The position numbers were made by a program, and so were the translations under genes. 64,000 nt of DNA, taken from positions 186,001-250,000 of the forward strand of contig MKRJ01000013.1 in the NCBI GenBank assembly GCA_001896885.1. Direction: 5' to 3'. This stretch comes from Rhizobiales bacterium 65-79. Lineage in GTDB: Bacteria; Pseudomonadota; Alphaproteobacteria; Rhizobiales; Rhizobiaceae. Below the pieces are notes generated by a model, which was given only the letters and a program-made list of their open reading frames with translations, did no database searches and was not told where the DNA came from. Positions 18,423 through 27,468 of this stretch are shown here, piece after piece; positions within the stretch are counted from its first letter, which is position 1, and every line of letters begins with the position of its first letter.

Positions 18423-19232
18423 TTATTTGTCCGCGAGCCAGCGCACCTTTTCCTCGTCGAGGAAGTCGATCGAATGGACGACGACATCGTCGCCGTCGAG
18501 GAAGCAGACATTGTAGTTCGGCTGCAATTCGCCATAGCCCATGCGCTCGGCGATGCCGGAAAAATCGGGCCAGCAGGTGTGGTTGGTCGAGCGCGGCGCC
18601 GAAAACGGTATGCCCGAAAGCGAGCCGCTCAGCGTGTAGTGGCAATGCCCGAAGAACATATGCCGGATCGTATCGCGATAGGCGCTCAGCAACTCCTTCA
18701 TCTCGCGTTCGTCCACGATGCCGATGCGGTCGGCGTTGGCGACATGGACGGCGGTCGGATTGTGATGCATGAAGAGCCAGGCCGGCCGGCTCGCGGCACG
18801 GCATGCGGCCAGCACCTTGTCGAGCCACTGCCGCCGCGCGGCGCAATAGCGGCCGGAATGCTCGCCCGCGTCCACCGTGTCCAGATAGACGAAGGTGCCG
18901 GCCCCGGTCTCTTCCGTGCGCTGCACGAAGCCGTTCGCGTCCGTCGCGACCTCCGGGAACGCCGCGAGGAACGCTTCGCGGCTGTCGTGGTTTCCGATCA
19001 GCAGCCGCGGCCGGCGTTCGTCCTGGAGGCTGGATGCCGAAAGCATCTCCCGAAGCTGCGCATAGCTCTCCGCAAGACCGCGATGGGCGAGGTCGCCGGT
19101 GATGATGATCCTGTCGGCGTCGGGATGGTTGTCTTCGACATGGGCGAGGCAGCGGCGGAAATTGGCGACGGGATCGAGCCCGAGGATGGGTTCGGGATGG
19201 ATGTGGATGTCCGATATGTGGATGATCTTCAT
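18423..19232 (-). CDS. Metallophosphoesterase (CpdA/phosphodiesterase family)
   Basis: A calcineurin-like phosphoesterase of 269 residues. The dinuclear metal motifs are complete: HISDIHIH, ITGDLAHRG, LIGNHDSRE, MHHNP and FGHCHY. Members hydrolyse cyclic nucleotides or phosphodiesters; the substrate is not evident. No signal peptide, so cytoplasmic. Confidence 0.88.
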   Translation of the reverse strand: MKIIHISDIHIHPEPILGLDPVANFRRCLAHVEDNHPDADRIIITGDLAHRGLAESYAQLREMLSASSLQDERRPRLLIGNHDSREAFLAAFPEVATDANGFVQRTEETGAGTFVYLDTVDAGEHSGRYCAARRQWLDKVLAACRAASRPAWLFMHHNPTAVHVANADRIGIVDEREMKELLSAYRDTIRHMFFGHCHYTLSGSLSGIPFSAPRSTNHTCWPDFSGIAERMGYGELQPNYNVCFLDGDDVVVHSIDFLDEEKVRWLADK

Positions 19233-19299
19233 GCGCTTGCCCCGTCCTCGAATTCACTTGCGCGGCCGAAAACCCTGACCGTCGCCACCGCGGACCCTG

Positions 19300-19944
19300 T
19301 CAGCACCAGGGGTGGCGGTGCCCTGTCCAGCGGCGCGCGAGCCCTTCGCTTGCCAGGATGCCGCCGACCTCGCCCGCATCGGTGCTGATCCGTGCAAGCG
19401 TTCTGCCATAGATGTCGCTGCCGTGGCGAGCGATGATCATGCGCTTGTCCGAAAGCAGCTCTTCGAGCCGCCTCGTCGCCTTCGCCGCAAGCGCGGTTTC
19501 ATAAGCGCACCTTCCATGCACCTCCGGCGCGTCGATCTTCTCCAGCCGGATCTTCTCGCGATCCACCCAGACCGTGTCGCCGTCGACGATGCAGTTCACG
19601 CGATAGCCTTCGCCGCAGATGGGCATCGGCCGCGCCGAGGCGATCTTGCCTTCGGGAGGCGGAGGAGGAAGGGGAGTCCTGTCCGCGCGCCGCTCCGGCA
19701 TCCACCGCTGCAACGCATCGGCATAAGGGAGTTGCGCGACGATCCTGCCCATCTGACCGGACAGATATGGTGCCGCATGGAAGCTTATGGCGATGAAGCC
19801 GAGGATGATCGCCAGGGCGAGGAGCCGCTTCGCCGGACGAACCGGACCGCGCGGAGACCTTTGGCGATCGGAGGGACCGCGCCGGCCGAATGCCGGATAG
19901 GCGGTACCATAGGGCCGCTTCAACTGGCGGACGGGTGCGTTCAT
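19300..19944 (-). CDS. Thermonuclease (SNase) family protein, membrane-anchored
   Basis: A 214-residue protein with a basic N-terminal tail, one hydrophobic segment (about 41-60, LLALAIILGFIAISF), a Pro-rich linker and a C-terminal SNase domain. Catalytic signatures are IVDGDTVWVD, IRLEKIDAPEVHG and a later DIYGRTLARI. It is expected to face the periplasm and cleave DNA or RNA in a Ca-dependent way. Confidence 0.85.
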   Translation of the reverse strand: MNAPVRQLKRPYGTAYPAFGRRGPSDRQRSPRGPVRPAKRLLALAIILGFIAISFHAAPYLSGQMGRIVAQLPYADALQRWMPERRADRTPLPPPPPEGKIASARPMPICGEGYRVNCIVDGDTVWVDREKIRLEKIDAPEVHGRCAYETALAAKATRRLEELLSDKRMIIARHGSDIYGRTLARISTDAGEVGGILASEGLARRWTGHRHPWC

Positions 19945-20029
19945 CTGACCTCCGAATCCGGAGGCCAGTCTTAGGCGCCCGCCCTTGATGGAACGTTACT
20001 TCGGGTGGCTGCCGTCGGCAGGCGCGTCC

Positions 20030-20242
20030 TTACTTCCCGCGGCCGTGCGTCTTCTCGTAGAGTTCGCGCACGATGCCGCTCGCCGACCGTTCGAACAGGA
20101 AGGGCAGGAGGGCGTGAACCAGCGCCATCGAGCCGGCGAGGAACAGCCGACCGGAGAATTTGCCGGCGAACGCCATATGCTCGAAATAGGTCTCGTTGAC
20201 GGAGGCGGGATGGTCGCGAAAGAGGCGGACGAGCGTCGTCAT
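20030..20242 (-). CDS. DUF6356 family small protein
   Basis: A 70-residue protein with the Tyr/His-rich start FRDHPASVNETYFEHM and a hydrophobic middle (GRLFLAGSMALVHALLPFLF), as in DUF6356 proteins of alphaproteobacteria. Function unknown; possibly membrane-associated. It is divergent from the Lrp-family regulator next to it, with about 100 bp between, so the regulator may control it. Confidence 0.75.
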   Translation of the reverse strand: MTTLVRLFRDHPASVNETYFEHMAFAGKFSGRLFLAGSMALVHALLPFLFERSASGIVRELYEKTHGRGK

Positions 20243-20345
20243 CTGGTGTGTTCCCCTGACAGATGGCGAAAGATATCACGGGCTGACGCCCGTATGGTCC
20301 CAATTTGTCCTTGATATCCGTTAACCTTTGGGACATACATCCCAG

Positions 20346-20816
20346 ATGAGGCCCGAAATCGATACGATGGATCGCATGATCCTCGCCGAGCTGCAGCGCG
20401 ACGGCACGCTTTCCGTCGACCAGCTTTCGGAGCGCGTCAGCCTTTCGCGCAACGCCTGCTGGCGGCGCGTGAAGATGATGGAGGAGGAAGGGATCATCAC
20501 CGGAAGGGTGGCTCTGGTCGATGCGGAAAAGCTCGGCTTCGGCCTCTCGGTCTTCATCCTCATCCGCACGACGCATCACGAACCCGAATGGCTGAAGAAG
20601 TTCCGCGATGCTGTCACCTCGATCCCCGAGATCATCGGCGTCTATCGCATGTCGGGCGATCTCGATTATGTGCTGCGGGCCCGCGTGCCGGACGTGAAGG
20701 CTTATGACCGGCTCTACCAGCGGCTCATCGCCAAGGTCCCGCTGTCCGATGTCTCGGCGTCCTTCGTCATGGAGGAGATCAAGGAGACGATGGAACTGCC
20801 GCGAATATTGCGGTGA
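20346..20816 (+). CDS. Lrp/AsnC family transcriptional regulator
   Basis: A 156-residue feast/famine regulator. The N-terminal helix-turn-helix covers LSVDQLSERVSLSRNACW, and the RAM ligand-binding domain follows (IGVYRMSGDLDYVLRARV). ATG 20346 is preferred to a TTG at 20328. It is divergent from the DUF6356 gene and 53 bp upstream of dut. Effector amino acid unknown. Confidence 0.9.
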   Translation: MRPEIDTMDRMILAELQRDGTLSVDQLSERVSLSRNACWRRVKMMEEEGIITGRVALVDAEKLGFGLSVFILIRTTHHEPEWLKKFRDAVTSIPEIIGVYRMSGDLDYVLRARVPDVKAYDRLYQRLIAKVPLSDVSASFVMEEIKETMELPRILR

Positions 20817-20869
20817 TAATTTTCGTGGGCGATTGACGGCCATGGCCCGTGCGGCGATAGCACTGGCGC

Positions 20870-21334
20870 ATGACGAACCCCGCTCCGCTTCTCGGCATCG
20901 TCCGCCTTCCCCATTCGCAGGGCCTGTCGCTGCCCGCCTATGAATCGGCCGGCGCCGCCGGGATGGATCTGCGCGCGGCCGTGCCCGACGACCGTCCGGT
21001 CCTGCTGCTGCCGGGAAGGCGCGCTCTGGTTCCGACCGGCCTCGTGCTGGAAATCCCCGCCGGCTACGAGGCGCAGGTGCGGCCCCGCTCGGGCCTTGCC
21101 TTGAAGCACGGCATCACCTGCCTTAACACGCCCGGCACCATCGACAGCGATTATCGCGGCGAGGTGATGGTTCTTCTCGTCAACCATGGCGACGAGGATT
21201 TCGAGATCGGCCGGGGCATGCGCATCGCCCAGATGATCGTCGCGCCGGTCGTGCAGGCGGCGATCGAGGAGCGCAGCCTGTCTTCCGGGACGGCACGCGG
21301 CGCTGGCGGCTTCGGCTCGACCGGCATGAAATAA
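20870..21334 (+). CDS. dut: dUTP pyrophosphatase
   Basis: Hydrolyses dUTP to dUMP, preventing uracil incorporation and supplying thymidylate synthesis. All trimeric dUTPase motifs are seen in 154 residues: [49 protein letters not shown] and the flexible C-terminal [10 protein letters not shown]. In many rhizobia dut lies next to coaBC; here the two are about 7 kb apart. Confidence 0.96.
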   Translation: MTNPAPLLGIVRLPHSQGLSLPAYESAGAAGMDLRAAVPDDRPVLLLPGRRALVPTGLVLEIPAGYEAQVRPRSGLALKHGITCLNTPGTIDSDYRGEVMVLLVNHGDEDFEIGRGMRIAQMIVAPVVQAAIEERSLSSGTARGAGGFGSTGMK

Positions 21335-21398
21335 TCGTCGCATGAAAACGTGATCGAACGAGCGGCCGTCTGATGCGTTCGGTGTTTTTCCAGCCAGG

Positions 21399-21974
21399 AT
21401 GGAGAACACCATGTCCAGCATCGACGATTCCAGGATCATGATCCTCGCCACGAACGGTTTCGAGCAGTCGGAACTGGAGACGCCGCGCGACCGGCTGAAG
21501 GAGGCCGGCGCCAGCGTCGATATCGTCTCGCTCGAAGCGGGCGAGATCACCGGGTGGGACAAGAAGGATTGGGGCAGCGCGGTCAGGGTCGACAGGACGC
21601 TCGACGAGGTTTCCGTCGACGACTACGACGCGCTCGTCCTGCCGGGCGGCCAGATCAATCCCGACCTCTTGCGCGTCGAGAAGAAGGCGGTCGATTTCGT
21701 CCGCGACTTCGAGGCGACGGGCAAGCCGCTCGCCGCAATCTGCCACGCGCCTTGGCTGCTCATCGAGGCGGGCGTGATCGACGGCAGGCGTGTGACCTCC
21801 TACAGGTCCATCGTCACCGACCTGAAGAACGCCGGCGGACGCTGGGAGGATTCCCAGACCGTTGTCGACGGCAATCTCATCACCGCGCGCAATCCGGGCG
21901 ACCTCGAGCCTTTTTCCAGGGCGATTATCGAGGCGGTCGAAAAGGATGCCGGCCACAGGGTGGCAGCTGAGTGA
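21399..21974 (+). CDS. DJ-1/PfpI family protein (YhbO/YraA-like)
   Basis: A 191-residue class-I-amidotransferase-like protein. The nucleophile elbow is AICHAPW and an early Glu is in TNGFEQSELETP. Homologues act in stress protection as deglycases or holdases. It lies alone between dut and the lyase gene, with a GGA-type ribosome site 6-10 bases ahead of ATG 21399. Confidence 0.88.
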   Translation: MENTMSSIDDSRIMILATNGFEQSELETPRDRLKEAGASVDIVSLEAGEITGWDKKDWGSAVRVDRTLDEVSVDDYDALVLPGGQINPDLLRVEKKAVDFVRDFEATGKPLAAICHAPWLLIEAGVIDGRRVTSYRSIVTDLKNAGGRWEDSQTVVDGNLITARNPGDLEPFSRAIIEAVEKDAGHRVAAE

Positions 21975-22067
21975 CCTTGGCCCAAGCCGTCCTGCTTGAC
22001 AAAAAGCAGCCTCCGCGTCGAACTGCCCGACAGATGTCGGTTCGGGCGGGTCGGCAAGGAGGTAGCG

Positions 22068-22877
22068 ATGGCGGCCAGTCGGGAAAGCGCGTTCCGAAAG
22101 CTGCATGACGGTCCGGATGCATTCATCATTCCCAACCCATGGGATATCGGGACGGCGAAATTCCTCGCCTCCCTGCGTTTCAAGGCGCTCGCGACCACCA
22201 GCGCCGGTTTCGCCTTCTCGCGCGGGCTGCCGGACGGCGGCGTCGATTTCGAAGCCATGATCGCGCATTGCCGCGAGATCGTCGGCGCGACCGATCTTCC
22301 GGTCTCGGCCGATCTCGAAAACGGCAAGGGCGACAGCGCCGACAGCGCCGCCGAGACGATCTTCGCGGCCGAAGCCGTCGGCCTTGCCGGCTGCTCCATC
22401 GAGGACGCCACCGGCGACCGCGCCAGGCCGATCTACGATTTCAACCAGGCGGTCGAGCGCGTAGCCGCGGCCGCCGAGGCGGCAAGGGCGCTGTCGCGCG
22501 ACTTCGTCTTCACCGCGCGCTGCGAGAATTTCCTCCATGGACGCGACGACCTCGAAGACACGGTGAAGCGGCTGCAGGCCTATGAAAAGGCCGGGGCGGA
22601 TGTGCTCTATGCGCCCGGCCTCACCGATATCGCGGTCGTCCGGACGATCTGCCAGTCCGTCTCCCGGCCCGTCAACGTGCTCGCCGTGCCGCAGCTCACG
22701 ATGGCGCAGTTGAACGAGACGGGGGCTCGCCGGATTTCCCTCGGCTCGAAACTGACCAACTACGCCTTCGGCAGCCTCGAGCGGGCATCGCGCGAGATGC
22801 TGGACCACGGCACCTTCACCTTCGCCCGCGACGCGACGCCCTTCGCGACGCTGCAGAACATGTTTTCTCCGGGATAG
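22068..22877 (+). CDS. Isocitrate lyase/PEP mutase family protein
   Basis: A 269-residue TIM-barrel enzyme of the PEP-mutase/oxaloacetase group. Key segments are IPNPWDIGTAKFLA, SADLENGKGDS with metal-binding acidic residues, and GCSIEDATGD. It lacks the KKCGH loop of true isocitrate and methylisocitrate lyases, so it is more like oxaloacetate hydrolases or uncharacterised members. ATG 22068 has a perfect AAGGAGGT ribosome site; the upstream frame is shadow. The hydroxyproline dehydratase follows after 5 bp, so they are co-transcribed. Confidence 0.85.
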   Translation: MAASRESAFRKLHDGPDAFIIPNPWDIGTAKFLASLRFKALATTSAGFAFSRGLPDGGVDFEAMIAHCREIVGATDLPVSADLENGKGDSADSAAETIFAAEAVGLAGCSIEDATGDRARPIYDFNQAVERVAAAAEAARALSRDFVFTARCENFLHGRDDLEDTVKRLQAYEKAGADVLYAPGLTDIAVVRTICQSVSRPVNVLAVPQLTMAQLNETGARRISLGSKLTNYAFGSLERASREMLDHGTFTFARDATPFATLQNMFSPG

Positions 22878-22882
22878 GGCTG

Positions 22883-23881
22883 TTGAGCATCACCGTTGTC
22901 GACATGCACACCGGCGGCGAGCCGCTCAGGATCGTCACCAGCGGCTATCCGCCGATCCCGAAAGGCACCATCCTCGAAAAGCGCGCCTTCGTCCGCGACA
23001 ATCTCGACCATCTGCGCAGGATGCTGATCTTCGAGCCGCGCGGTCATCACGACATGTATGGCGCGCTGCTGGTCGAGCCGGACCTGCCCGGCGCCGATCT
23101 CGCCGTGCTCTTCATGCACAATGAGGGCTATTCGACCATGTGCGGCCACGCTATCATCGCGCTCGGCCGCTACGCTGTGGACCACGGGCTGGTCGAGGCG
23201 AGGGAGCCCCTCACGCAGGTCAATATCGAATGCCCCTGCGGCATGGTCGTCGCCTCCGTCGAGGTCGCGGACGGCAAGGCGGGCGCCGTGTCCTTCGAAA
23301 GCGTCCCGGCCTTCCTCTTCGCGGCGGGCAAATCCGTCGTGTTGCCGGACTATGGCCGCATCCATTTCGACGTCGCCTATGGCGGCGCCTTCTATGCGCT
23401 GGCGGACTGCCGCCAGTTCGGCCTGCGCTTCGGCCGGCATGGCGCCGCCGCCTTCGTCAAGGCCGCGACGACGCTGACCGAGAAGCTCAAGGCGGAATTG
23501 CCGCTCTCCCACCCCGAGCATGAGGACCTGGCTTTCCTCTACGGCACCATCCTGACGGACGGCATGGAGAGCGAGCCGGGCAGGCCGACGCGCAATGTCT
23601 GCGTCTTCGCCGACGCCGAGGTCGATCGCTCGCCCACCGGCTCGGGCGTGACGGCGAGGCTCGCCGCCATGCACGCGAAAAAGCAGGTTGCGGTCGGGGA
23701 AAGACGTGTCTTCGAGAGCATCGTCGGCTCGCGTTTCGAAGGCGCGGTCGCCCGCACCACGACCGCCGGGCCGCACGCCGCGATCGTCGCGCGCGTCTCC
23801 GGCCGGGCGCACTATTCCGGCACGGCCGAGTTCACGCTCGAGGAGGACGACGTGCTCGGCCGCGGCTTCCTGGTGAAGTAG
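22883..23881 (+). CDS. Trans-3-hydroxy-L-proline dehydratase (proline racemase family)
   Basis: A 332-residue member of the proline racemase superfamily. The first catalytic Cys is in YSTMCGHAIIA, but the second is replaced by Thr in DRSPTGSGVTA. The Cys/Thr pair is diagnostic for trans-3-hydroxy-L-proline dehydratase, which yields pyrroline-2-carboxylate, rather than for racemase or 4-hydroxyproline epimerase. The start is a TTG at 22883, 5 bp after the lyase gene. No pyrroline-2-carboxylate reductase is seen nearby. Confidence 0.85.
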   Translation: MSITVVDMHTGGEPLRIVTSGYPPIPKGTILEKRAFVRDNLDHLRRMLIFEPRGHHDMYGALLVEPDLPGADLAVLFMHNEGYSTMCGHAIIALGRYAVDHGLVEAREPLTQVNIECPCGMVVASVEVADGKAGAVSFESVPAFLFAAGKSVVLPDYGRIHFDVAYGGAFYALADCRQFGLRFGRHGAAAFVKAATTLTEKLKAELPLSHPEHEDLAFLYGTILTDGMESEPGRPTRNVCVFADAEVDRSPTGSGVTARLAAMHAKKQVAVGERRVFESIVGSRFEGAVARTTTAGPHAAIVARVSGRAHYSGTAEFTLEEDDVLGRGFLVK

Positions 23882-23893
23882 CGCAACGCGCGC

Positions 23894-24619
23894 TCAGCGG
23901 ATCGGCGAGAGGAACCGCCGCTTGGCGCAGGTCAGGCCGGGCTCCTTCCGGCAGTCGTAGAACGACCAGGTGATCAGTTCCGCCTTCCCCTGCAGGTTCT
24001 CCACCGGCACGAAGCCGAGTTCCGGAAAGCGGCTGTCGGCCGAATCGTCGCGATTGTCGCCCATCATGAAGAGCCGGTTCGGCGGCACCGTCACTTCCGC
24101 CATGTTGTCGGCCATGCCGTCGTCGGTGCGTTCGATGATCGTATGCGTGCTGCCCCCGGGGATGGTCTCCTCGTAGCGCGTCACGGTCACCGGAAAGCCG
24201 GAAGGGTCGCGGTAGGTGTAGCGCCCGGTTTCGCGGCGCGGCGCCACCACGCCGTTCAGAACGAGCCGCCCGTTCTCCATGGCGATGCGGTCGCCCGGCA
24301 GGCCGATGACGCGCTTGATGTAGGTCTCGCCGGTCTTCGGATTGGTGAAGACGGCGACGTCGCCGCGCTTCGGCAGGTGCGAGAAGATGCGGCCGTCCTT
24401 CGTAGGGAAATCGAAGCCCGGATCGATCGGCAGCGAATAGCGGCTCCAGCCATAGGCCCATTTCTCCACGACGAGCCGGTCGCCGATCTGCAAGGTCGGC
24501 ACCATGCTTTCGGAAGGGATGAAGTTCGATCCGAACGCTACCGTCTTCATGACCAGCATGATGGCGAAGGTGGAAAGGATGAAACGGAGCCACTCGGGCA
24601 GATAGTTCAAGAGGCGCAT
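23894..24619 (-). CDS. lepB: Signal peptidase I
   Basis: Type I signal peptidase of 241 residues, anchored by one N-terminal helix (about 12-29). Catalytic Ser38 lies in PSESMVPTLQIGD, the Lys in TYIKRVIGLPGD, and box E reads MMGDNRDDSADSR. The active site faces the periplasm. It is not in the usual acpS-lepB-rnc-era context, so it may be a second signal peptidase. Confidence 0.92.
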   Translation of the reverse strand: MRLLNYLPEWLRFILSTFAIMLVMKTVAFGSNFIPSESMVPTLQIGDRLVVEKWAYGWSRYSLPIDPGFDFPTKDGRIFSHLPKRGDVAVFTNPKTGETYIKRVIGLPGDRIAMENGRLVLNGVVAPRRETGRYTYRDPSGFPVTVTRYEETIPGGSTHTIIERTDDGMADNMAEVTVPPNRLFMMGDNRDDSADSRFPELGFVPVENLQGKAELITWSFYDCRKEPGLTCAKRRFLSPIR

Positions 24620-24667
24620 GGAATCTTCCTCGCGGGGAGGCGAGACAACCGACCCATTGCGGCCGTT

Positions 24668-25924
24668 TCATGAAGATGTCTGCGGTTTCATGGCCATGCG
24701 CCTTTCTTGCAGGAAAGCCCGCACCGACGGATCGGGCTCGAGGCCGATCGCCCGGTCATAGGCGGTCGCGGCCTCGGCCTGTTTGCCGGCGCGGGCGAGG
24801 AGTTCCGCGCGCGCCGCCCAATAGGGCTGATAGTCGGCAAGGCGCGGATCGTCGGCGAGTTCGTCGAGCGCGGCAAGCGCGTCGCCGGCATGCCCCGCCT
24901 GGGCGACCGCCACGGCGCGATTGACGGCGACGACGGGCGAGGGGACCATGGCGGCAAGTACCCCGTAGAGATCGACGATCGCCCGCCAGTCCGCCTGTCC
25001 CGTGCTGCGCCGGACGACATGCGCCGACTGTATGGCCGCCTCGATCTGGTAGCGTCCCGGTCTCCCCATGGCTGAAGCCCGGAGCAACAGGCCCTCCGCT
25101 TCCGTGATCAGGGTCTGGTCCCATTTCGTCACGTCCTGCTCGGCAAGCGGCACGTAGCCGCCATTTGTGTCGCGGCGGGCTGCCCGGCGTGCTTCGGCGA
25201 AAAGCATCAGCGAGACGAGCCCGAGCGCTTCCGGCTCGTTCGGCATGAGCGACGCCACGAGCCGGCCGAGCCAGATCGCTTCGCCGGCGAGTTCGCGGCG
25301 TCTGGTCTCGGTGCCGGCCGGATCGGCCCAGCCTTCGGCGAATGCGGCGTAGATCGCGGCAAGCACCGCATCCAGCCGCTCGGGAAGCTCGGGGCGATCG
25401 GGGATGCGGAAGGGGATGCCCGTCTCGCGGATGCGCGCCTTGGCGCGCACCAGCCGCTGTCCCATCGTGGAGGGCGAGACGAGGAACGCCGAAGCGATCC
25501 TCGCCGCGTCGAAGCCGAGTATGGTCTGCAGGATGAGCGGCGCGCGGATGGCCGGGTCGATCGCCGGATGCGCGCAGGCGAACATCAGCCGCAGGCGCTC
25601 GTCCGGGATGCCGCCCTCTTCGATCACTTCGCTCGCTTCCTCCGCCATCAGCTTCAGATGCGGGTCCGCATTGACCCGGGTTCGTTGCCTGCGCACGCCG
25701 TCGATCGCCTTGCGGCGGGCCGCAGCCATGAGCCAGGCTTCCGGATTGTCGGGAATGCCGGCGACCGGCCAGCGGGCAAGCGCCGAGGCGAAAGCGTCGG
25801 CGAGCGCGTCTTCTGCCGCTGCGACATCGCGGGTGCGGGCCGAGAGAAAGGCGACGAGCTTGCCGTAGCTGCGACGGGCGGCAGCTTCCGCCGCCGCTCG
25901 TGCCTCATCTTCCGTGCCGCGCAT
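24668..25924 (-). CDS. ECF42-type RNA polymerase sigma factor
   Basis: A 418-residue sigma factor with region 2 (about 15-85, ending WLMAAARRKAIDG), region 4 (about 130-180, LILQTILGFDAARIASAF) and the long C-terminal extension with TPR-like helices that defines ECF42. Such sigma factors lack an anti-sigma factor and are encoded beside a YCII/DGPF protein, as here (13 bp upstream). ATG 25924 is chosen because the upstream frame lacks family homology. Confidence 0.9.
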   Translation of the reverse strand: MRGTEDEARAAAEAAARRSYGKLVAFLSARTRDVAAAEDALADAFASALARWPVAGIPDNPEAWLMAAARRKAIDGVRRQRTRVNADPHLKLMAEEASEVIEEGGIPDERLRLMFACAHPAIDPAIRAPLILQTILGFDAARIASAFLVSPSTMGQRLVRAKARIRETGIPFRIPDRPELPERLDAVLAAIYAAFAEGWADPAGTETRRRELAGEAIWLGRLVASLMPNEPEALGLVSLMLFAEARRAARRDTNGGYVPLAEQDVTKWDQTLITEAEGLLLRASAMGRPGRYQIEAAIQSAHVVRRSTGQADWRAIVDLYGVLAAMVPSPVVAVNRAVAVAQAGHAGDALAALDELADDPRLADYQPYWAARAELLARAGKQAEAATAYDRAIGLEPDPSVRAFLQERRMAMKPQTSS

Positions 25925-25937
25925 TGTCGCCGGGCGC

Positions 25938-26282
25938 TCAATACCAGAGCGGCCGGACCTCGACCGTGCCGTGGCCGGCCGTAGGACAGCGTGCCGCCCA
26001 GGAGAGGGCCGCATCCATGTCCGGTGCCTCGATCAGGTAATAGCCGCCGAGCTGCTCCTTTGTGTCGGCATAGGGTCCGTCGACCACCTGCTGCTTGCCA
26101 TCCTTGAGACGTACCAGGGTCGCCGTCTCGGTCGGTCGCAAACGGCCACCGCCAAGCCAGACGCCGGCCTTTTTCATCGCCTCCGTATAGGCGGTGTAAG
26201 CCGCTGTCGTCTTCGTCTGGGCCGGTTCATCGGCGGCGGCCATGCCCTTTTCGTCGATGTAAAGCATCAGCATGTACTTCAT
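25938..26282 (-). CDS. YCII-related (DGPF-domain) protein
   Basis: A 114-residue protein beginning MKYMLMLYIDEKGM with VDGPYADTKEQLGGYYLIE in the middle, typical of the DGPF/YCII proteins paired with ECF42 sigma factors. ATG 26282 has GGAGACGAC upstream. It is transcribed with the sigma factor gene that follows after 13 bp. Biochemical role unknown; usually a target and partner of the sigma factor. Confidence 0.88.
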   Translation of the reverse strand: MKYMLMLYIDEKGMAAADEPAQTKTTAAYTAYTEAMKKAGVWLGGGRLRPTETATLVRLKDGKQQVVDGPYADTKEQLGGYYLIEAPDMDAALSWAARCPTAGHGTVEVRPLWY

Positions 26283-26404
26283 TGTCGTCTCCATCATTGT
26301 CACAGCCCGTCATGTCGCGGGCCAGACCGATGACGTGCGGATCTTCCGGATTTCGACAGGACGAAAAGAATTTGCGCACCTACCGATCTGATGCGCAAGC
26401 CGAC

Positions 26405-26433
26405 AAAAAAGCGGGCCGGAGGCACCGGCCCGC
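26405..26433 (-). terminator. Rho-independent terminator after pirin gene
   Basis: On the minus strand a 9-bp perfect stem (GCGGGCCGG / CCGGCCCGC, 5-base loop) is followed by six Ts, 25 bp after the pirin stop. Confidence 0.85.
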
Positions 26434-26457
26434 TTCTCTGCTGGATGCGTGGTTCTG

Positions 26458-27366
26458 CTACGCCGCCTTGATGAAGGTGCCGTTGCGCAATTCGTTGACC
26501 GCCTGGACCAGCTCCTCGCGCGTGTTCATGACGATCGGCCCGTGCCAGGCGACCGGCTCGGCGATCGGCCGGCCCGAGACGAGCAGGAAGCGGATGCCGC
26601 GCTCGCCGGCCTGCACGGTCACCTCGTCGCCCGCGCCGAAGACGACCAGCGTGCGGTCGCCGCTCATGTCGCGGATGAAGTGCTCCTCCTCGCCGAGGCC
26701 TTTCTCGACCAGCACGCCGAACGGCCTCGATGCATCGCGGAACGTGCCCGAGCCTTCGAAGATATAGGCGAAGGCGGAAGAGCGCGTGTCGACCGGCAGG
26801 ATTTTCTTCCTGCCCGCCGGCACGAAGACGTCGAGATAGCGCGGATTGGCGGCAACGCCCTCGACCGGACCCTTCCTGCCCCAGAACTCGCCGGTGATGA
26901 CGCGCACGATGGTCCCGTCATCGTCGATGATCTCGGGTATCTCCCCGGCCTTGACGTCCTGGTAGCGCGGCGCCGTCATCTTCAGCGAGGAGGGCAGGTT
27001 CGCCCAGAGCTGGAAGCCGTGCATGCGGCCCTTGTGGTCGCCTTGCGGCATCTCCTGGTGCATGATGCCCGAGCCGGCCGTCATCCACTGCACGTCGCCG
27101 GCGCCGAGCGAGCCGCGGTTGCCGAGGCTGTCGCCATGCTCGACCGAGCCGGCCAGCACATAGGTGATGGTCTCGATGCCGCGATGCGGGTGCCACGGAA
27201 AGCCGGCGAGATAATCCTTGGGATTGTCGTTGCGGAAATCGTCGAAGAGCAGGAACGGATCGGCCAGCGACGGATCGCCGAAGCCGAAGGCGCGGTTGAG
27301 ATGTACGCCGGCGCCTTCGAGCGTCGGCTGCGACTGCGAAATCTGTCTGATAGGTCTGATGGACAT
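26458..27366 (-). CDS. Pirin family protein
   Basis: A 302-residue bicupin. The N-terminal cupin carries the metal ligands in HPHRGIETITYVLAGSVEH and SGIMHQEM, as in pirins with quercetinase activity. ATG 27366 fits the family start MSIRPIRQI. Monocistronic with a strong terminator; function in this organism is unknown, possibly oxidative or phenolic stress. Confidence 0.9.
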   Translation of the reverse strand: MSIRPIRQISQSQPTLEGAGVHLNRAFGFGDPSLADPFLLFDDFRNDNPKDYLAGFPWHPHRGIETITYVLAGSVEHGDSLGNRGSLGAGDVQWMTAGSGIMHQEMPQGDHKGRMHGFQLWANLPSSLKMTAPRYQDVKAGEIPEIIDDDGTIVRVITGEFWGRKGPVEGVAANPRYLDVFVPAGRKKILPVDTRSSAFAYIFEGSGTFRDASRPFGVLVEKGLGEEEHFIRDMSGDRTLVVFGAGDEVTVQAGERGIRFLLVSGRPIAEPVAWHGPIVMNTREELVQAVNELRNGTFIKAA

Positions 27367-27468
27367 GGGAACGCTCCCTTGTTGCGAAGTTGGAGCGAAT
27401 CTAGCCACTCGGTGCATGTCCTGCGAGTGGTGAACGAGCCGAACGGACTGTTCACCGATCGACGTCAC

